This document shows, piece by piece, positions 39,989 to 50,052 of a stretch of DNA of 64,000 nt. How positions within the stretch are numbered: position 1 is the stretch's first letter; every line of letters starts with the position of its first letter. This stretch comes from a bacterium (GTDB lineage Bacteria; Bacillota; Clostridia; Oscillospirales; Ruminococcaceae). The stretch covers positions 1-64,000 of the forward strand of contig SFVK01000004.1 in the NCBI GenBank assembly GCA_004561545.1, given 5' to 3'. The position numbers were made by a program, and so were the translations under genes. The notes beneath the pieces are model-generated. The model searched no databases and was not told the origin of the DNA. It saw only the letters and a program-made list of their open reading frames with translations.

Positions 39989-40708
39989 TTGTCCAAACGC
40001 ATTGGGCCGGGGGCAAAGCTGCCTTTTTTCCGGTATGACACCCCCTACAGCGCCCAGAACAGCTTCCGGCAGCTGCTGGCCCAGACGGCGCCGCTGGTTC
40101 TGGTGTTTATGAGCAACTTTGGCCACCCTGTCACCCGGACCTTTGCGGGCCGCTACGCCCGCACCTTTGACGCGCTGACGGGGGGCGGCTTTGCCCTGGT
40201 GGTGCGCTCCCGGGCCGACAAACTGTCCCGCGCCGTGGGACCGGACACCCTGCCCTATCCCCTGCTGTGCGACGCCAAAGGGGTGCTGTATGACCTGCTG
40301 GACATCCCCGCCCGCTCGGGCGCGCTCGCTACTTACAGTCTGGAAGCCTGGCAGATTATGCGGGAAGCCAAAAAGCACGGCTACCGTCCGCCCCGCAACG
40401 GGGTCCAGCAGCTTCCGCTGACACTGGTTCTGGCGGCGGACGGCACGGTTCTGTTCAGCCACTACGGCGCAAGCCTGACCGATGTGCCCGCCGACTGCGC
40501 GGCCGTGCAGAAGCTGCTGGAGGATCTGGACGTGCCGCTGCCCACCGGGAGTGACGATGAGGACAGCGATGTGACCATCTATGCCGGGCCGGGGGAAGTA
40601 CCGGATATCCCGGGGCTTTCCTCCCGCATTCACGAATCCAGCGGCCCGGAGCTGGAACAGACCGCCGCTTTTGGCCTGTTCGGGGACCCCTACCCGGAAG
40701 AAAAATAA
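39989..40708 (+). CDS. Peroxiredoxin-like (AhpC/TSA fold) protein lacking the peroxidatic cysteine
   Basis: A 239-residue protein whose first 170 residues follow the thioredoxin/AhpC pattern: an LPFFRYDTPY start, then strand VLVFMSNFGHPVTRTF (about 37-52), and PYPLLCDAKGVLYDLLDI further on. The place where AhpC proteins have a catalytic Cys (in TxxC) reads HPVTR, so normal peroxide reduction is not expected. Residues 185-239 form an acidic tail. The start is probably TTG at 39989, eight bases after GGAGG; an in-frame GTG at 39980 lies within the ribosome site. Function unknown. Confidence 0.65.
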   Translation: MSKRIGPGAKLPFFRYDTPYSAQNSFRQLLAQTAPLVLVFMSNFGHPVTRTFAGRYARTFDALTGGGFALVVRSRADKLSRAVGPDTLPYPLLCDAKGVLYDLLDIPARSGALATYSLEAWQIMREAKKHGYRPPRNGVQQLPLTLVLAADGTVLFSHYGASLTDVPADCAAVQKLLEDLDVPLPTGSDDEDSDVTIYAGPGEVPDIPGLSSRIHESSGPELEQTAAFGLFGDPYPEEK

Positions 40709-40724
40709 GAAAAACCGCAAAAAT

Positions 40725-40751
40725 ATTCCCCGGCTGTCACAGCCGGGGAAT
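40725..40751. terminator. Bidirectional terminator between the redoxin-like gene and ilvD
   Basis: The perfect 11-bp stem ATTCCCCGGCT/AGCCGGGGAAT (40725-40735 with 40741-40751, loop GTCAC) is followed by U runs on the minus strand and a weaker one on the plus strand. Confidence 0.88.
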
Positions 40752-40763
40752 TTGTGTTGTCAG

Positions 40764-42422
40764 TTACTGCACGACGGCGCCAAGATTGGCGGAGGTCACC
40801 ATGCGGGCATAGCGGGCCAGCCAGCCGGTCTTGATGTTGGGCTCGGGCTGGACGTAGGCTGCCTTGCGGCGGGCCAGTTCCTCATCGGAGACCGCCAGAT
40901 GGATGGAGGCTTCGGGAATGTTGATCTCGATGGTGTCGCCCTCCTCAATGAGGCCGATGGGGCCGCCGGAGGCTGCCTCGGGGCTGACATGGCCGATGGC
41001 CGCGCCGCGGGACGCGCCGGAGAACCGGCCGTCGGTGATGAGGGCCACCGTGGTGTCCAGCTTCATGCCGGCCAGCGCACTGGTGGGGTTGAGCATCTCA
41101 CGCATACCGGGGCCGCCCTTGGGGCCTTCGTAGCGGATGACCACCACGTCGCCGGGCACAATGCGGCCATTGTAGATGGCGTCAATGGCCTCCTCCTCGC
41201 TGTTGAAAACGCGGGCAGGGCCGGAATGGACCTGCATCTCGGGGGCCACCGCGCTGCGCTTGACCACACAGCCGTCGGGGGCAATGTTGCCCCAGAGGAT
41301 CTGCAGGCCGCCGTTGGGGCTGTACGGGTTGTCGATGGGCCGGATGGCGTTGGGGTTCTTGTTGACCGCGCCCTTGATGTTCTCGCCCAGGATCTTGCCG
41401 GTGACGGTGGGAACCTCCAGGTCCAGCAGTCCCTTCTTGGCCAGCTCGGCCTGCACGGCGGGGATGCCGCCTGCGGCGTAAAGGTCCGGCATATGGGTGG
41501 GGCCGGCGGGAGCCAGATGGCAGAGGTTGGGGGTCTTGGCGGAAATCTCATTGAAGAGCTTGAGGTCGATGGGCACCCCGGCCTCATAGGCGATGGCCAG
41601 CAGATGCAGCACCGTGTTGGTGGAGCAGCCCAGAGCCATATCGCAGGTCAGGGCGTTGCGGATGGAGCGCTCGTTGATGATCTGGCGGGCGGTGACGTTG
41701 TTGCGCACCAGGTCCATGATGGCCATACCGGACTGCTTGCCCAGCTGCAGGCGCTTGGAGTAGACCGCCGGGATGGTACCGTTGCCGGGCAGGGCGATGC
41801 CGATGGCCTCGCACAGGCAGTTCATGGAGTTGGCGGTGTACATACCGGAGCAGGAACCGCAGGACGGGCAGCAGTTGCAGGTGCAGTCCTCCAGTTGTTC
41901 CTCGGTAATCATGCCGGCCTTGTAGGAGCCGACGGCCTCAAACATCTTGGAGAGGGACACCTCATCCTCGCCGAAGGTGCCGGCCAGCATGGGACCGCCG
42001 GAGCAGACGATGGCGGGCACATCCATGCGCACCGCCGCCATGACCATGCCGGGCACGATCTTGTCGCAGTTGGGCACCAGAACCAGGCCGTCCAGCTGGT
42101 GGGCCATGAACATGGTCTCGACGCTGTCGCAGATCAGCTCACGGGAGGCCAGAGAGTATTTCATGCCGATGTGGCCCATGGCGATGCCGTCGCAGACGCC
42201 GATGGCCGGGATGAGCACCGGGGTGCCGCCCGCCATGCGGACCCCGGCCTGCACGGCGTCGGCCAGCTTATCCAGATTCATATGACCGGGAACGATCTCG
42301 CTGTAAGCCGAGACAACGCCGATCAGGGGGCGTTCCAGTTCCTCGGGAGTGTAGCCCAGAGCGTAGAACAGACTGCGGTTGGGGGCGCGCTCGGGACCTT
42401 TTTTGACGTTATCACTGCGCAT
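40764..42422 (-). CDS. ilvD: Dihydroxy-acid dehydratase
   Basis: A 552-residue iron-sulfur enzyme making the 2-keto acid precursors of valine and isoleucine. The N-terminal ligand cysteines are visible (NCDKIVPGM and [18 protein letters not shown]). The C-terminal catalytic part has [21 protein letters not shown], read as TDGRFSG followed by GHVSPEA. The start at 42422 has AGGAGG eight bases upstream. It is the last gene of the ilvBNCD operon, 66 bases after ilvC, and ends at a strong terminator. The length is normal. Confidence 0.97.
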   Translation of the reverse strand: MRSDNVKKGPERAPNRSLFYALGYTPEELERPLIGVVSAYSEIVPGHMNLDKLADAVQAGVRMAGGTPVLIPAIGVCDGIAMGHIGMKYSLASRELICDSVETMFMAHQLDGLVLVPNCDKIVPGMVMAAVRMDVPAIVCSGGPMLAGTFGEDEVSLSKMFEAVGSYKAGMITEEQLEDCTCNCCPSCGSCSGMYTANSMNCLCEAIGIALPGNGTIPAVYSKRLQLGKQSGMAIMDLVRNNVTARQIINERSIRNALTCDMALGCSTNTVLHLLAIAYEAGVPIDLKLFNEISAKTPNLCHLAPAGPTHMPDLYAAGGIPAVQAELAKKGLLDLEVPTVTGKILGENIKGAVNKNPNAIRPIDNPYSPNGGLQILWGNIAPDGCVVKRSAVAPEMQVHSGPARVFNSEEEAIDAIYNGRIVPGDVVVIRYEGPKGGPGMREMLNPTSALAGMKLDTTVALITDGRFSGASRGAAIGHVSPEAASGGPIGLIEEGDTIEINIPEASIHLAVSDEELARRKAAYVQPEPNIKTGWLARYARMVTSANLGAVVQ

Positions 42423-42449
42423 TGTGGTTTTCCTCCTGTCAAAAAGCAA

Positions 42450-42478
42450 CCGGGCAGCGGAGCAAAGCCGCCGCCCGG
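42450..42478 (-). other. Intercistronic hairpin between ilvC and ilvD
   Basis: CCGGGC (42450-42455) pairs with GCCCGG (42473-42478), with GCGG/CCGC inside. No U run follows, so it is more likely an mRNA-processing or stability hairpin than a terminator. Confidence 0.5.
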
Positions 42479-42488
42479 CAGTGGATGA

Positions 42489-43550
<1,062 letters not shown>

Positions 43551-43585
43551 CTATCTTTCCAGCCCCTCCGGGGCCAAAAACAACG

Positions 43586-44185
43586 TTAGGGTTTGGGGCA
43601 GGAGCCGGGCAGCGGCAGCTGGGCGGCGCGGATCTCCTGCGGGGGCTTTTGCATATGGTGATGCTTGCCGCCGCGCTCCAGCGCGGTGACGCCGGTGCGG
43701 CAGAGCTCCAGAATTTCGTACCCGTCAAACATCTTGAGGAAGGCATCCACCTTTTCCGGCTTGCCGGTCAGCTCAAAGACCATGGAATCCGGCGAAAGGT
43801 CAATGATTTTTGCCTTGTAGATGCTGGAAATCTCCCGCAGCTCGGCGCGGTTGGCGGAGCTGCAGGCCACCTTGAGAAGCAGCAGCTCCCGCTGCAGGCT
43901 CTTTTCGGGGGTCAGCTCAAACACCTGACGGGTGACCTCCAGTCGCTCGGTCTGAAGAATCAACTGGTTGATGGCGGCATCGTCGCCACGGAGGGTGACG
44001 GTGATACGGCTGACGGTGGGATCGTTGGTGGCCGACACGGTCAGGCTTTCAATGTTGAAGCCCCGGCGGCAGAACAGGCTGGAAACCCGGGCCAGAACAC
44101 CGTTCTGGTTGTCCACCAGCAGGCTGATGACCCGCCGGGGCGCGGCGGAAGGAGCGGTTTTGCTTTGATTTTGAAGTTGCTGCAT
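43586..44185 (-). CDS. ilvN: Acetolactate synthase regulatory (small) subunit
   Basis: A 199-residue regulatory subunit. The N-terminal ACT domain (about 17-92, RVISLLVDNQNGVLARVSSLF) binds the feedback inhibitor. A second ACT-like half follows (about 100-170, ELLLLKVACSS). The last 28 residues after ALERG are a lineage-specific tail rich in His and Pro. It starts 15 bases after the ilvB stop with GGAGGG upstream. It sensitises IlvB to valine or related amino acids. Confidence 0.92.
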   Translation of the reverse strand: MQQLQNQSKTAPSAAPRRVISLLVDNQNGVLARVSSLFCRRGFNIESLTVSATNDPTVSRITVTLRGDDAAINQLILQTERLEVTRQVFELTPEKSLQRELLLLKVACSSANRAELREISSIYKAKIIDLSPDSMVFELTGKPEKVDAFLKMFDGYEILELCRTGVTALERGGKHHHMQKPPQEIRAAQLPLPGSCPKP

Positions 44186-44200
44186 GACTGGGTTCCCTCC

Positions 44201-45865
44201 TTACTCCATGATGATGTCATTGATGTCGCCGCCGCCGGGGATCATGGGGAGCACCCGCTCGTCCTTATCGATGCGGCAGTCAATCCAGGTGGGGCCTTTC
44301 TGCTTCATGGCATCGGCGAAGGCGGCGCGGAATTCCTCCATATTGGCAGCGCGGTAACCCTTGGCGCCAAAGCCCTCGGCCACCTTGACGAAATCCGTCC
44401 TGCGCCCGGGATCGGTGCTGGAATAGCGCTTGCCGTAGAAGCTGGTCTGCCACTGGCGGACCATGCCCAACACCTGGTTGTTGAAAATCACAGTGATGAT
44501 GGGCAGCTCATAGCTCACGGCGGTGCACCCCTCGTTGAGGTTCATGTGGAAGGAGCCGTCACCGGTGAGCATAACCACCCGGTGATCCTTGCCCAGGGCG
44601 ATCTGGGCGCCGATGGCCGCGCCGTAGCCGAAACCCATGGTGCCCAGGCCGCCGCTGGTGATGAAGCCGCGGCTCTTGGTGTGGTGCAGGTACTGAGCGG
44701 CCCACATCTGATGCTGGCCCACATCGGTGACATAGACGGCATCAGGACCGGCCTGCTCACAGATTTCGTTGATAATCTGGTGGGGCTTGAGGACGGTATC
44801 GCTGTCCTGGGGGTGGTAGTCCCTGCGCTGCCATTCCCGGATCTGCTCCATCCAGAGCTTGTGCTCGGTCTTTTCCACATAGGGCAGGATGGCCTGCAAA
44901 ATATAGGAGGCGTCGCCGGTGAGGGCCAGATCCACCGCCACATTTTTGCCCAGCTCACTGGGATCGATGTCAATCTGGATAATTTTGGCCTTGGAGGCGA
45001 AGGTCTCGGGGTTGAGGGCCACGCGGTCGGAAAACCGGGTGCCCGCCGCAATGACCAGGTCGGCCTCGGCGATGGCCTTGTTGGCGGCGTAGCAGCCGTG
45101 CATTCCCAGCAGGCCCAGGTTGTGGGGTTCCCCGTAGGCCAGGATGCCGGCGGCCATGAGGGTGTAGGTGGCGGGCATACCGGTCTTTTCCAGCAGATCC
45201 CGCAGCGGCTGGCAGCCCGCAGCGCTGCGCACGCCGCCGCCAAAGTAGACGATGGGGCGCTCCGCCTCATTGATCATGCGGGCGGCCTCGCGGACCTCGT
45301 CCTCATCGTATCGTGTGATGGTGCGGATCAGCTCGGGGCTTTTGGGGATGAACTCGCACCTGGCGGCGGTCACATCCTTGGGGATATCCACCAGCACGGG
45401 GCCTTTGCGGCCGCTCTGGGCAATGCGGAAAGCCGCGCGCATGGTATCGGCCAGATCCTCCACCCGGCGGACCGTGAAGTTGTGCTTGGTGATGGGCATT
45501 GTGATGCCCTCGATATAGGCTTCCTGGAAGCTGTCCTTGCCCAGCATACTGGTGGCCACGTTGCCGGTGAAGGCGACCATGGGTACGCTGTCCATGAAGG
45601 CGGTGGCAATGCCGGTCACCAGATTGGTGGCGCCGGGGCCGCTGGTGGCCAGCACCACACCGGTGCGGCCGGTGGCGCGGGCGTAGCCATCCGCCGCGTG
45701 GGCGGCGCCCTGTTCATGGGCGGTGAGGATGTGGCGAACGCGGTCGGAATTTTTGTACAGCTCATCGTACAGATTCAGAACCGAGCCGCCGGGGTAGCCA
45801 AAAATGGTATCGACCCCCTGCTCCACGAGCACTTCCACAAAAATCTGGGAACCGTTCAAAATCAT
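44201..45865 (-). CDS. ilvB: Acetolactate synthase catalytic (large) subunit
   Basis: A 554-residue thiamine diphosphate enzyme condensing two pyruvates, or pyruvate with 2-ketobutyrate. The catalytic Glu lies in HEQGAAHAADGYAR (about 49-62). The ThDP motif begins with GDGSFHMN (about 440-447) and ends NNQVLGMV. A FAD-binding mid domain is present. The start at 45865 has GGAAAGGAG upstream; the open frame continues upstream into the leader. It is the first gene of ilvB-ilvN-ilvC-ilvD and is controlled by a T-box. Confidence 0.96.
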   Translation of the reverse strand: MILNGSQIFVEVLVEQGVDTIFGYPGGSVLNLYDELYKNSDRVRHILTAHEQGAAHAADGYARATGRTGVVLATSGPGATNLVTGIATAFMDSVPMVAFTGNVATSMLGKDSFQEAYIEGITMPITKHNFTVRRVEDLADTMRAAFRIAQSGRKGPVLVDIPKDVTAARCEFIPKSPELIRTITRYDEDEVREAARMINEAERPIVYFGGGVRSAAGCQPLRDLLEKTGMPATYTLMAAGILAYGEPHNLGLLGMHGCYAANKAIAEADLVIAAGTRFSDRVALNPETFASKAKIIQIDIDPSELGKNVAVDLALTGDASYILQAILPYVEKTEHKLWMEQIREWQRRDYHPQDSDTVLKPHQIINEICEQAGPDAVYVTDVGQHQMWAAQYLHHTKSRGFITSGGLGTMGFGYGAAIGAQIALGKDHRVVMLTGDGSFHMNLNEGCTAVSYELPIITVIFNNQVLGMVRQWQTSFYGKRYSSTDPGRRTDFVKVAEGFGAKGYRAANMEEFRAAFADAMKQKGPTWIDCRIDKDERVLPMIPGGGDINDIIME

Positions 45866-45914
45866 ATTTCTTACTCCTTTCCGAATCTGACTGCTGCTCA
45901 CACCAAGCACAAGA

Positions 45915-46195
45915 TAGAAAAACAGCCTCTGTCCCCTGCAATCGACAAGAGACAAAGGCCGGTAAAAGCTCTCTGCGGTACCACTCTTCTTGGCACAAAA
46001 GTGCCCCCTCAAACGGGCTTCCAACAAAGCCCTGCGCTGTAACGGGCACACCCGGAACCGCCTACTGCTGCTTCGGCGGAGCTGCTCTGGAACCAGTTCG
46101 CGGCCTGCCTGCCCGCTGCCTTGCACCAACCGGCAGTTCTCTGGGAGCAGCACAAACCGTTACTAACTTTCCTTCAACACATTTCGGTAATATAG
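45915..46195 (-). promoter_or_regulatory. T-box leader of the ilv operon
   Basis: On the minus strand the tRNA-binding T-box GTGGTACCGC lies at 45975-45984. A Stem I with AGTA and the distal GGTTGGTGCAAGG element precedes it. A terminator follows (45949-45959 with 45925-45935, then five U). The specifier loop appears to read GAA-CUG, suggesting leucine, but the codon assignment is tentative. Uncharged tRNA would favour the antiterminator and turn on ilvBNCD. Confidence 0.9.
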
Positions 46196-46200
46196 GTCAA

Positions 46201-46229
46201 ATGATATCGCATTTTTGCGCCTTTGTCAA
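46201..46229 (-). promoter_or_regulatory. Promoter of the T-box-ilv transcript
   Basis: On the minus strand TTGACA (46224-46229) and TATCAT (46201-46206) are 17 bp apart, just upstream of the T-box leader. Confidence 0.75.
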
Positions 46230-46259
46230 CACAAATCGGGATTTTTTGGAAAATCGCGC

Positions 46260-46288
46260 TTGCGTCGGGGCGCCGGAGTGATTATACT
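46260..46288 (+). promoter_or_regulatory. Promoter of the DUF815 gene
   Basis: TTGCGT (46260-46265) and TATACT (46283-46288) are 17 bp apart, 32 bp before the start codon and divergent from the ilv promoter. Confidence 0.7.
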
Positions 46289-46320
46289 GGGATTAAATCT
46301 CTTGCAGAGGGGAAAGAAAA

Positions 46321-47541
46321 ATGAAAAATCTGAATGATCTGGAAGCCCGTCTGGGCGGGCTGGTAGTGTTCCGCGGCCTGCTGGCCGCAGAACAGATGAC
46401 GGCGTTCCGCGCCATGCTGGCCGCCCGGCGCGGGCTGGACGGACCGGCATCCCGCGCGGCCTTTGTGGAGGCGGTGGCCGCCTTTGAGGCCGCGCTGCTG
46501 CCCCGGGGAAGCGACTGGTCCGCCGTGCTGCTGGACCTGGTGTTGCAGGATGAGAACATCTGCATCCGCAAAGCCGCCGCAGGCGGCGCGGGGCCGCTGG
46601 CCGAGGCCAGCCTGACCCGGGAGCTGGAAATTTTGCAGCAGGCCGGGTCGGTGTGCCGCAGCGACTTGCTGGAGGGGCTAAACGATGGTCCGGCGCTGGC
46701 GGCGCTGCTGCCGCCGGCATGGGGCACCTCGGACCAGGACTACGCCGCCGCCTTCCGCGCCCGGCTGGCCGAGGTGGGCGAGAAGGGCTACGGCATCTTT
46801 GCCCGGTACCATGTCTTTACGGTGGAGGACGGCGAACCGGTTCCGGTGCGCTATCCTGACCCGCAGCGGCTGAGCGAGCTGCCGGGCTATGAGCGGGAGC
46901 GGGAAAAGATCATCGCCAACACCAAAGCGCTGCTGGAAGGAAAACCGGCCAGCAACGTGCTGCTTTACGGCGACGCGGGCACCGGCAAATCCAGCGCCGT
47001 CAAGGCCATCGCCAACGAGTTTGCGCCCCAGGGCCTGCGGCTGGTGGAGGTCAAGAAAAACCAGCTCTATCAGATGCCCGGCCTGATGGATTCGCTGGCA
47101 CAGAATCCGCTGAAGTTCATCCTGTTCATCGATGACCTGAGTTTTTCCTCCAACGACGACAATTTTGCGGCCCTCAAAGCCATTCTGGAAGGCAGCGTGG
47201 GGGGACGCAGCCAGAATCTTGTGGTTTACGCCACCTCCAACCGCCGCCATCTCATCAAGGAGACCATGACCGACCGCGCGGGGGATGACATTCACGAGGC
47301 GGATACCCGCCAGGAACTGATGAGCCTTTCGGCCCGGTTCGGCCTGACGGTCACCTTCCAGCGGCCGGACAAGGACCGCTATGAGGCCATCCTGCTGGAT
47401 CTGGCCAGACAGTACAAGGTGCAGATGCCCTCCGACCAGCTGTTCATCAAGGGGGAAGCCTTCGCCCTGCGGGCGGGGGGCCGCAGTCCCCGGGTGGCCA
47501 AGCAGTTCGTGGAGCTGCTGGCCGCCGGGGTGCGGATGTAA
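46321..47541 (+). CDS. DUF815 AAA-type ATPase
   Basis: A 406-residue protein of the DUF815 family. The N-terminal 170 residues are helical and poorly conserved. The ATPase core begins near 190. Walker A is GDAGTGKS (217-224) and Walker B ends with Asp271-Asp272 (LFIDDLSF). TSNRRHLIKETM is the sensor region typical of this family. The function is unknown; the core resembles DnaC/IstB-like and other helicase-loader ATPases. It is the only plus-strand gene here and converges on ilvA with 9 bases between the stops. Confidence 0.88.
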   Translation: MKNLNDLEARLGGLVVFRGLLAAEQMTAFRAMLAARRGLDGPASRAAFVEAVAAFEAALLPRGSDWSAVLLDLVLQDENICIRKAAAGGAGPLAEASLTRELEILQQAGSVCRSDLLEGLNDGPALAALLPPAWGTSDQDYAAAFRARLAEVGEKGYGIFARYHVFTVEDGEPVPVRYPDPQRLSELPGYEREREKIIANTKALLEGKPASNVLLYGDAGTGKSSAVKAIANEFAPQGLRLVEVKKNQLYQMPGLMDSLAQNPLKFILFIDDLSFSSNDDNFAALKAILEGSVGGRSQNLVVYATSNRRHLIKETMTDRAGDDIHEADTRQELMSLSARFGLTVTFQRPDKDRYEAILLDLARQYKVQMPSDQLFIKGEAFALRAGGRSPRVAKQFVELLAAGVRM

Positions 47542-47550
47542 CCCGGAATC

Positions 47551-48756
47551 TTATGCCCTTTCGCTGACGAGCTTGAAACCCTCAGCGGCGAGGGCTTTTT
47601 TGATGGCCTCAATCTGGGCGGCGTCCCGGGTTTCCAGGCCCAGCTTAAGGAAGCAGCTGGTCACCGTCATGTTGGGGTCGGCCAAGTCATACTGGACGCT
47701 GACCACGTTGGCGCCAAGGCCCGAGATGATCTCGCTGACACGGGTGAGCTGACCGGGCTTGTCCTCCAGCGCAATCATCAGGTTGGTCTTGCGCCCGCTC
47801 ATAATCAGGCCGCGGGTGATGACGCGGGAGAGGATGTTCACATCGATGTTGCCGCCGGAAATCAGGCAGACCGTCTTTTTGCCCGCGATGGGCAGCTTTC
47901 CAAAAAGCGCTGCGGCCACCGGCGTGGCGCCTGCGCCCTCGGCCACCAGCTTCTGGTTCTCCATCAGGGCCAGAATGGCGGCGGCAATTTCGTCCTCGCT
48001 CACGGTGACAATGTCATCCACATAGCGCTGAATCAGTTCGTAGGTGTTCTCGCCGGGGGTTTTGACGGCAATGCCATCGGCAAAGGTGTCCACCTGATCC
48101 AGCGTCTCATACCGGTGGTCGTGGTAGGCGTTGTACATACTGGCCGCGCCCGCCGCCTGAACGCCGTAAACCTTCACGTCGGGGCGCAGGCTCTTGATGG
48201 CGAAGGCCACGCCGGAGAGCAGCCCGCCGCCGCCCACCGGGACGATGACGGCCTCCACATCGGGGAGCTGGTCCAGGATTTCCAGCCCGATGGTCCCCTG
48301 CCCTGCCATGACCAGATCATCGTCATACGGATGGATGAAGGTCATGCCGGTCTCCCGCTGGAGCTCCACGGCCCGGTCATGGGCATCGTCGTAGGCGCCC
48401 TTGACCAGCTCCACCCGGGCCCCCAGCTTTTTGGTGCTCTCCACCTTCATGATGGGCGCGCCGTCGGGCATACAGACAATGCTTTTGATTCCCATGCGGG
48501 TGGCGGCCAGCGCCACGCCCTGGGCGTGGTTGCCGGCGGAACAGGCAATGACGCCTTTGGCGCGCTCCTCGTCGGTGAGCTGGCTGATCTTATAATAGGC
48601 GCCGCGCACCTTGAAACTGCCGGTGAGCTGCAGATTTTCGGTTTTTAAGTAAAGATCACTGTCACTGTTCAGGCGGGACGCCGCAATCAGGTCGGTCCGG
48701 CGGGCCACATCCCGCAGCACAAAAGCGGCATGATAGATCTTGTCCAGTGTAAGCAT
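47551..48756 (-). CDS. ilvA: Threonine ammonia-lyase
   Basis: A 401-residue PLP enzyme that deaminates threonine to 2-ketobutyrate, the first step to isoleucine. The PLP lysine is Lys49 in GSFKVRG, and the Gly-rich phosphate loop is PVGGGGLLSG (about 174-183). A single C-terminal ACT domain (about 325-401, NLMIALEDKPGQLTRV) resembles the shorter catabolic-type or Firmicutes IlvA. The start at 48756 has GGAGG upstream; the open frame continues upstream without support. The gene has its own promoter and leader hairpin, separate from ilvBNCD. Confidence 0.93.
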   Translation of the reverse strand: MLTLDKIYHAAFVLRDVARRTDLIAASRLNSDSDLYLKTENLQLTGSFKVRGAYYKISQLTDEERAKGVIACSAGNHAQGVALAATRMGIKSIVCMPDGAPIMKVESTKKLGARVELVKGAYDDAHDRAVELQRETGMTFIHPYDDDLVMAGQGTIGLEILDQLPDVEAVIVPVGGGGLLSGVAFAIKSLRPDVKVYGVQAAGAASMYNAYHDHRYETLDQVDTFADGIAVKTPGENTYELIQRYVDDIVTVSEDEIAAAILALMENQKLVAEGAGATPVAAALFGKLPIAGKKTVCLISGGNIDVNILSRVITRGLIMSGRKTNLMIALEDKPGQLTRVSEIISGLGANVVSVQYDLADPNMTVTSCFLKLGLETRDAAQIEAIKKALAAEGFKLVSERA

Positions 48757-48793
48757 ACAATTCCTCCGTGTTTCGCCTTTCCGGGCATAGGCA

Positions 48794-48887
48794 ACGGCGG
48801 CCCCCGCAGTACGCGGAGCCGCCGTCCTCGCTTCCCCGTTGAAGTGATGATGGTATTGATTATAGTTGAAAAAGTCTAATTTGTAAA
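48794..48887 (-). promoter_or_regulatory. ilvA promoter and leader hairpin
   Basis: On the minus strand TTTACA (48882-48887) and TATAAT (48859-48864) are 17 bp apart. The leader folds into ACGGCGGC/GCCGCCGT (48794-48801 with 48818-48825) with an inner CGC-AGTA-CGC stem. No T-box element is seen here. From this region to 49017 nothing else is recognised. Confidence 0.65.
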
Positions 48888-49017
48888 GTGAATTATATTC
48901 ATGTTTAAACCACATTCCGGCTGTTCCCGGAGTGCGCACGCCGGCCGTTGCCGGGAAGGTTGGGACTTCTGCCATTTTGACGGCAAAAGTACCAAAATTA
49001 ACGCTACATTCTTGTGC

Positions 49018-49068
49018 TTGTATACACTTTTTTGGCGGCCCGGAATCGGCTATAATGTATGTATACAA
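49018..49068 (+). promoter_or_regulatory. kduI promoter with paired GTATAC operators
   Basis: TTGTATACA (49018-49026) and its inverse TGTATACAA (49060-49068) flank a perfect TATAAT (49051-49056). Their centres are 42 bp apart, about four helical turns. Sites of the TTGTATACAA type are used by FadR/UxuR-subfamily GntR regulators. No clear -35 box is seen. Confidence 0.7.
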
Positions 49069-49127
49069 GGGGTCCGGGGAACTGCGCCCGGCCCATCGGA
49101 AGGAGTAAAACAAGGAGGTTTCTGCCC

Positions 49128-49973
49128 ATGGATATTCGTTATTCCTGCAACCAGCGCGACTTCAAGCGCTACACCACCGAAGAAACCCGCAATGAATTTC
49201 TCATCACCGGTCTGTACCAGGCGGACGAGGTGGTGGCAGTGTACAGCCATGTGGACCGCATGGTAACCTTAGGCTGTATGCCGGTAAACGAGGTTGTGTC
49301 CATCGACAAGGGCATCGACGTCTGGGCCAATTTTGGCACCCACTATTTCCTGGAGCGCCGGGAGATCGGCATTTTCAACATCGGCGAGGGCGCCGGCACC
49401 ATCACGGCGGACGGCGTGGCCTATCATCTGGGCTACAAGGACTGCCTGTACATCACCCAGGGAACCAAAGAAGTGACCTTTGCCAGTGACGACGCGGCCA
49501 AACCGGCCAAATTCTATATGGTTTCGGCTCCCGCCCACTGCCGGTACGAGACCAAGCTCATCACCATCGCGGATGCCGCCAAGCGCCCCCTGGGCAGCCT
49601 GGAGACCTGCAACAAGCGCACCATCAACCAGTTCATTCATCCCAGCGTGCTCAAGACCTGCCAGTTGTCCATGGGTATGACCGCGCTGGAGCCGGGCAGC
49701 AACTGGAACACCATGCCCAGCCACACCCATGAGCGCCGCATGGAGATCTACACCTACTTTGAGATTCCCGAGGGCCAGGCCGTGTTCCATATGTGCGGTG
49801 AGCCCACCGAGACCCGCCACATTGTGATGCACAACTATGACGCGGTGATCAGCCCGTCCTGGAGCATCCACAGCGGCGTGGGCACGTCCAATTACACCTT
49901 TATCTGGGCCATGGGCGGCGAAAACATGGAGTTTGACGACATGGACAACATCGCCACCACCGATCTGCGCTGA
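49128..49973 (+). CDS. kduI: 5-dehydro-4-deoxy-D-glucuronate isomerase
   Basis: A 281-residue cupin-type isomerase that converts the 4-deoxy-5-keto-uronate from unsaturated pectin or glycosaminoglycan fragments into 2,5-diketo-3-deoxygluconate. The zinc-binding histidines lie in PSHTHERRMEIYTYFE (about 195-210) and near WSIHSGVG (about 249-256). The start at 49128 has AAGGAGG nine bases upstream; an earlier in-frame start would read through the operator. kduD follows after 79 bases. The length is typical. Confidence 0.95.
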   Translation: MDIRYSCNQRDFKRYTTEETRNEFLITGLYQADEVVAVYSHVDRMVTLGCMPVNEVVSIDKGIDVWANFGTHYFLERREIGIFNIGEGAGTITADGVAYHLGYKDCLYITQGTKEVTFASDDAAKPAKFYMVSAPAHCRYETKLITIADAAKRPLGSLETCNKRTINQFIHPSVLKTCQLSMGMTALEPGSNWNTMPSHTHERRMEIYTYFEIPEGQAVFHMCGEPTETRHIVMHNYDAVISPSWSIHSGVGTSNYTFIWAMGGENMEFDDMDNIATTDLR

Positions 49974-50052
49974 GCGGCCCGCCGTTTTCTTTGTTCCCCG
50001 CCGCAGAAGCTGCGGCATCTGATATACCGTACTGTTTTAGGAGGTAAGAAAT

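Noticed and set aside
48757..49017. A possible T-box or other riboswitch in the ilvA leader
   Set aside because: Only a simple GC hairpin is present; no GGTGG-ACC element or Stem I pattern was found.
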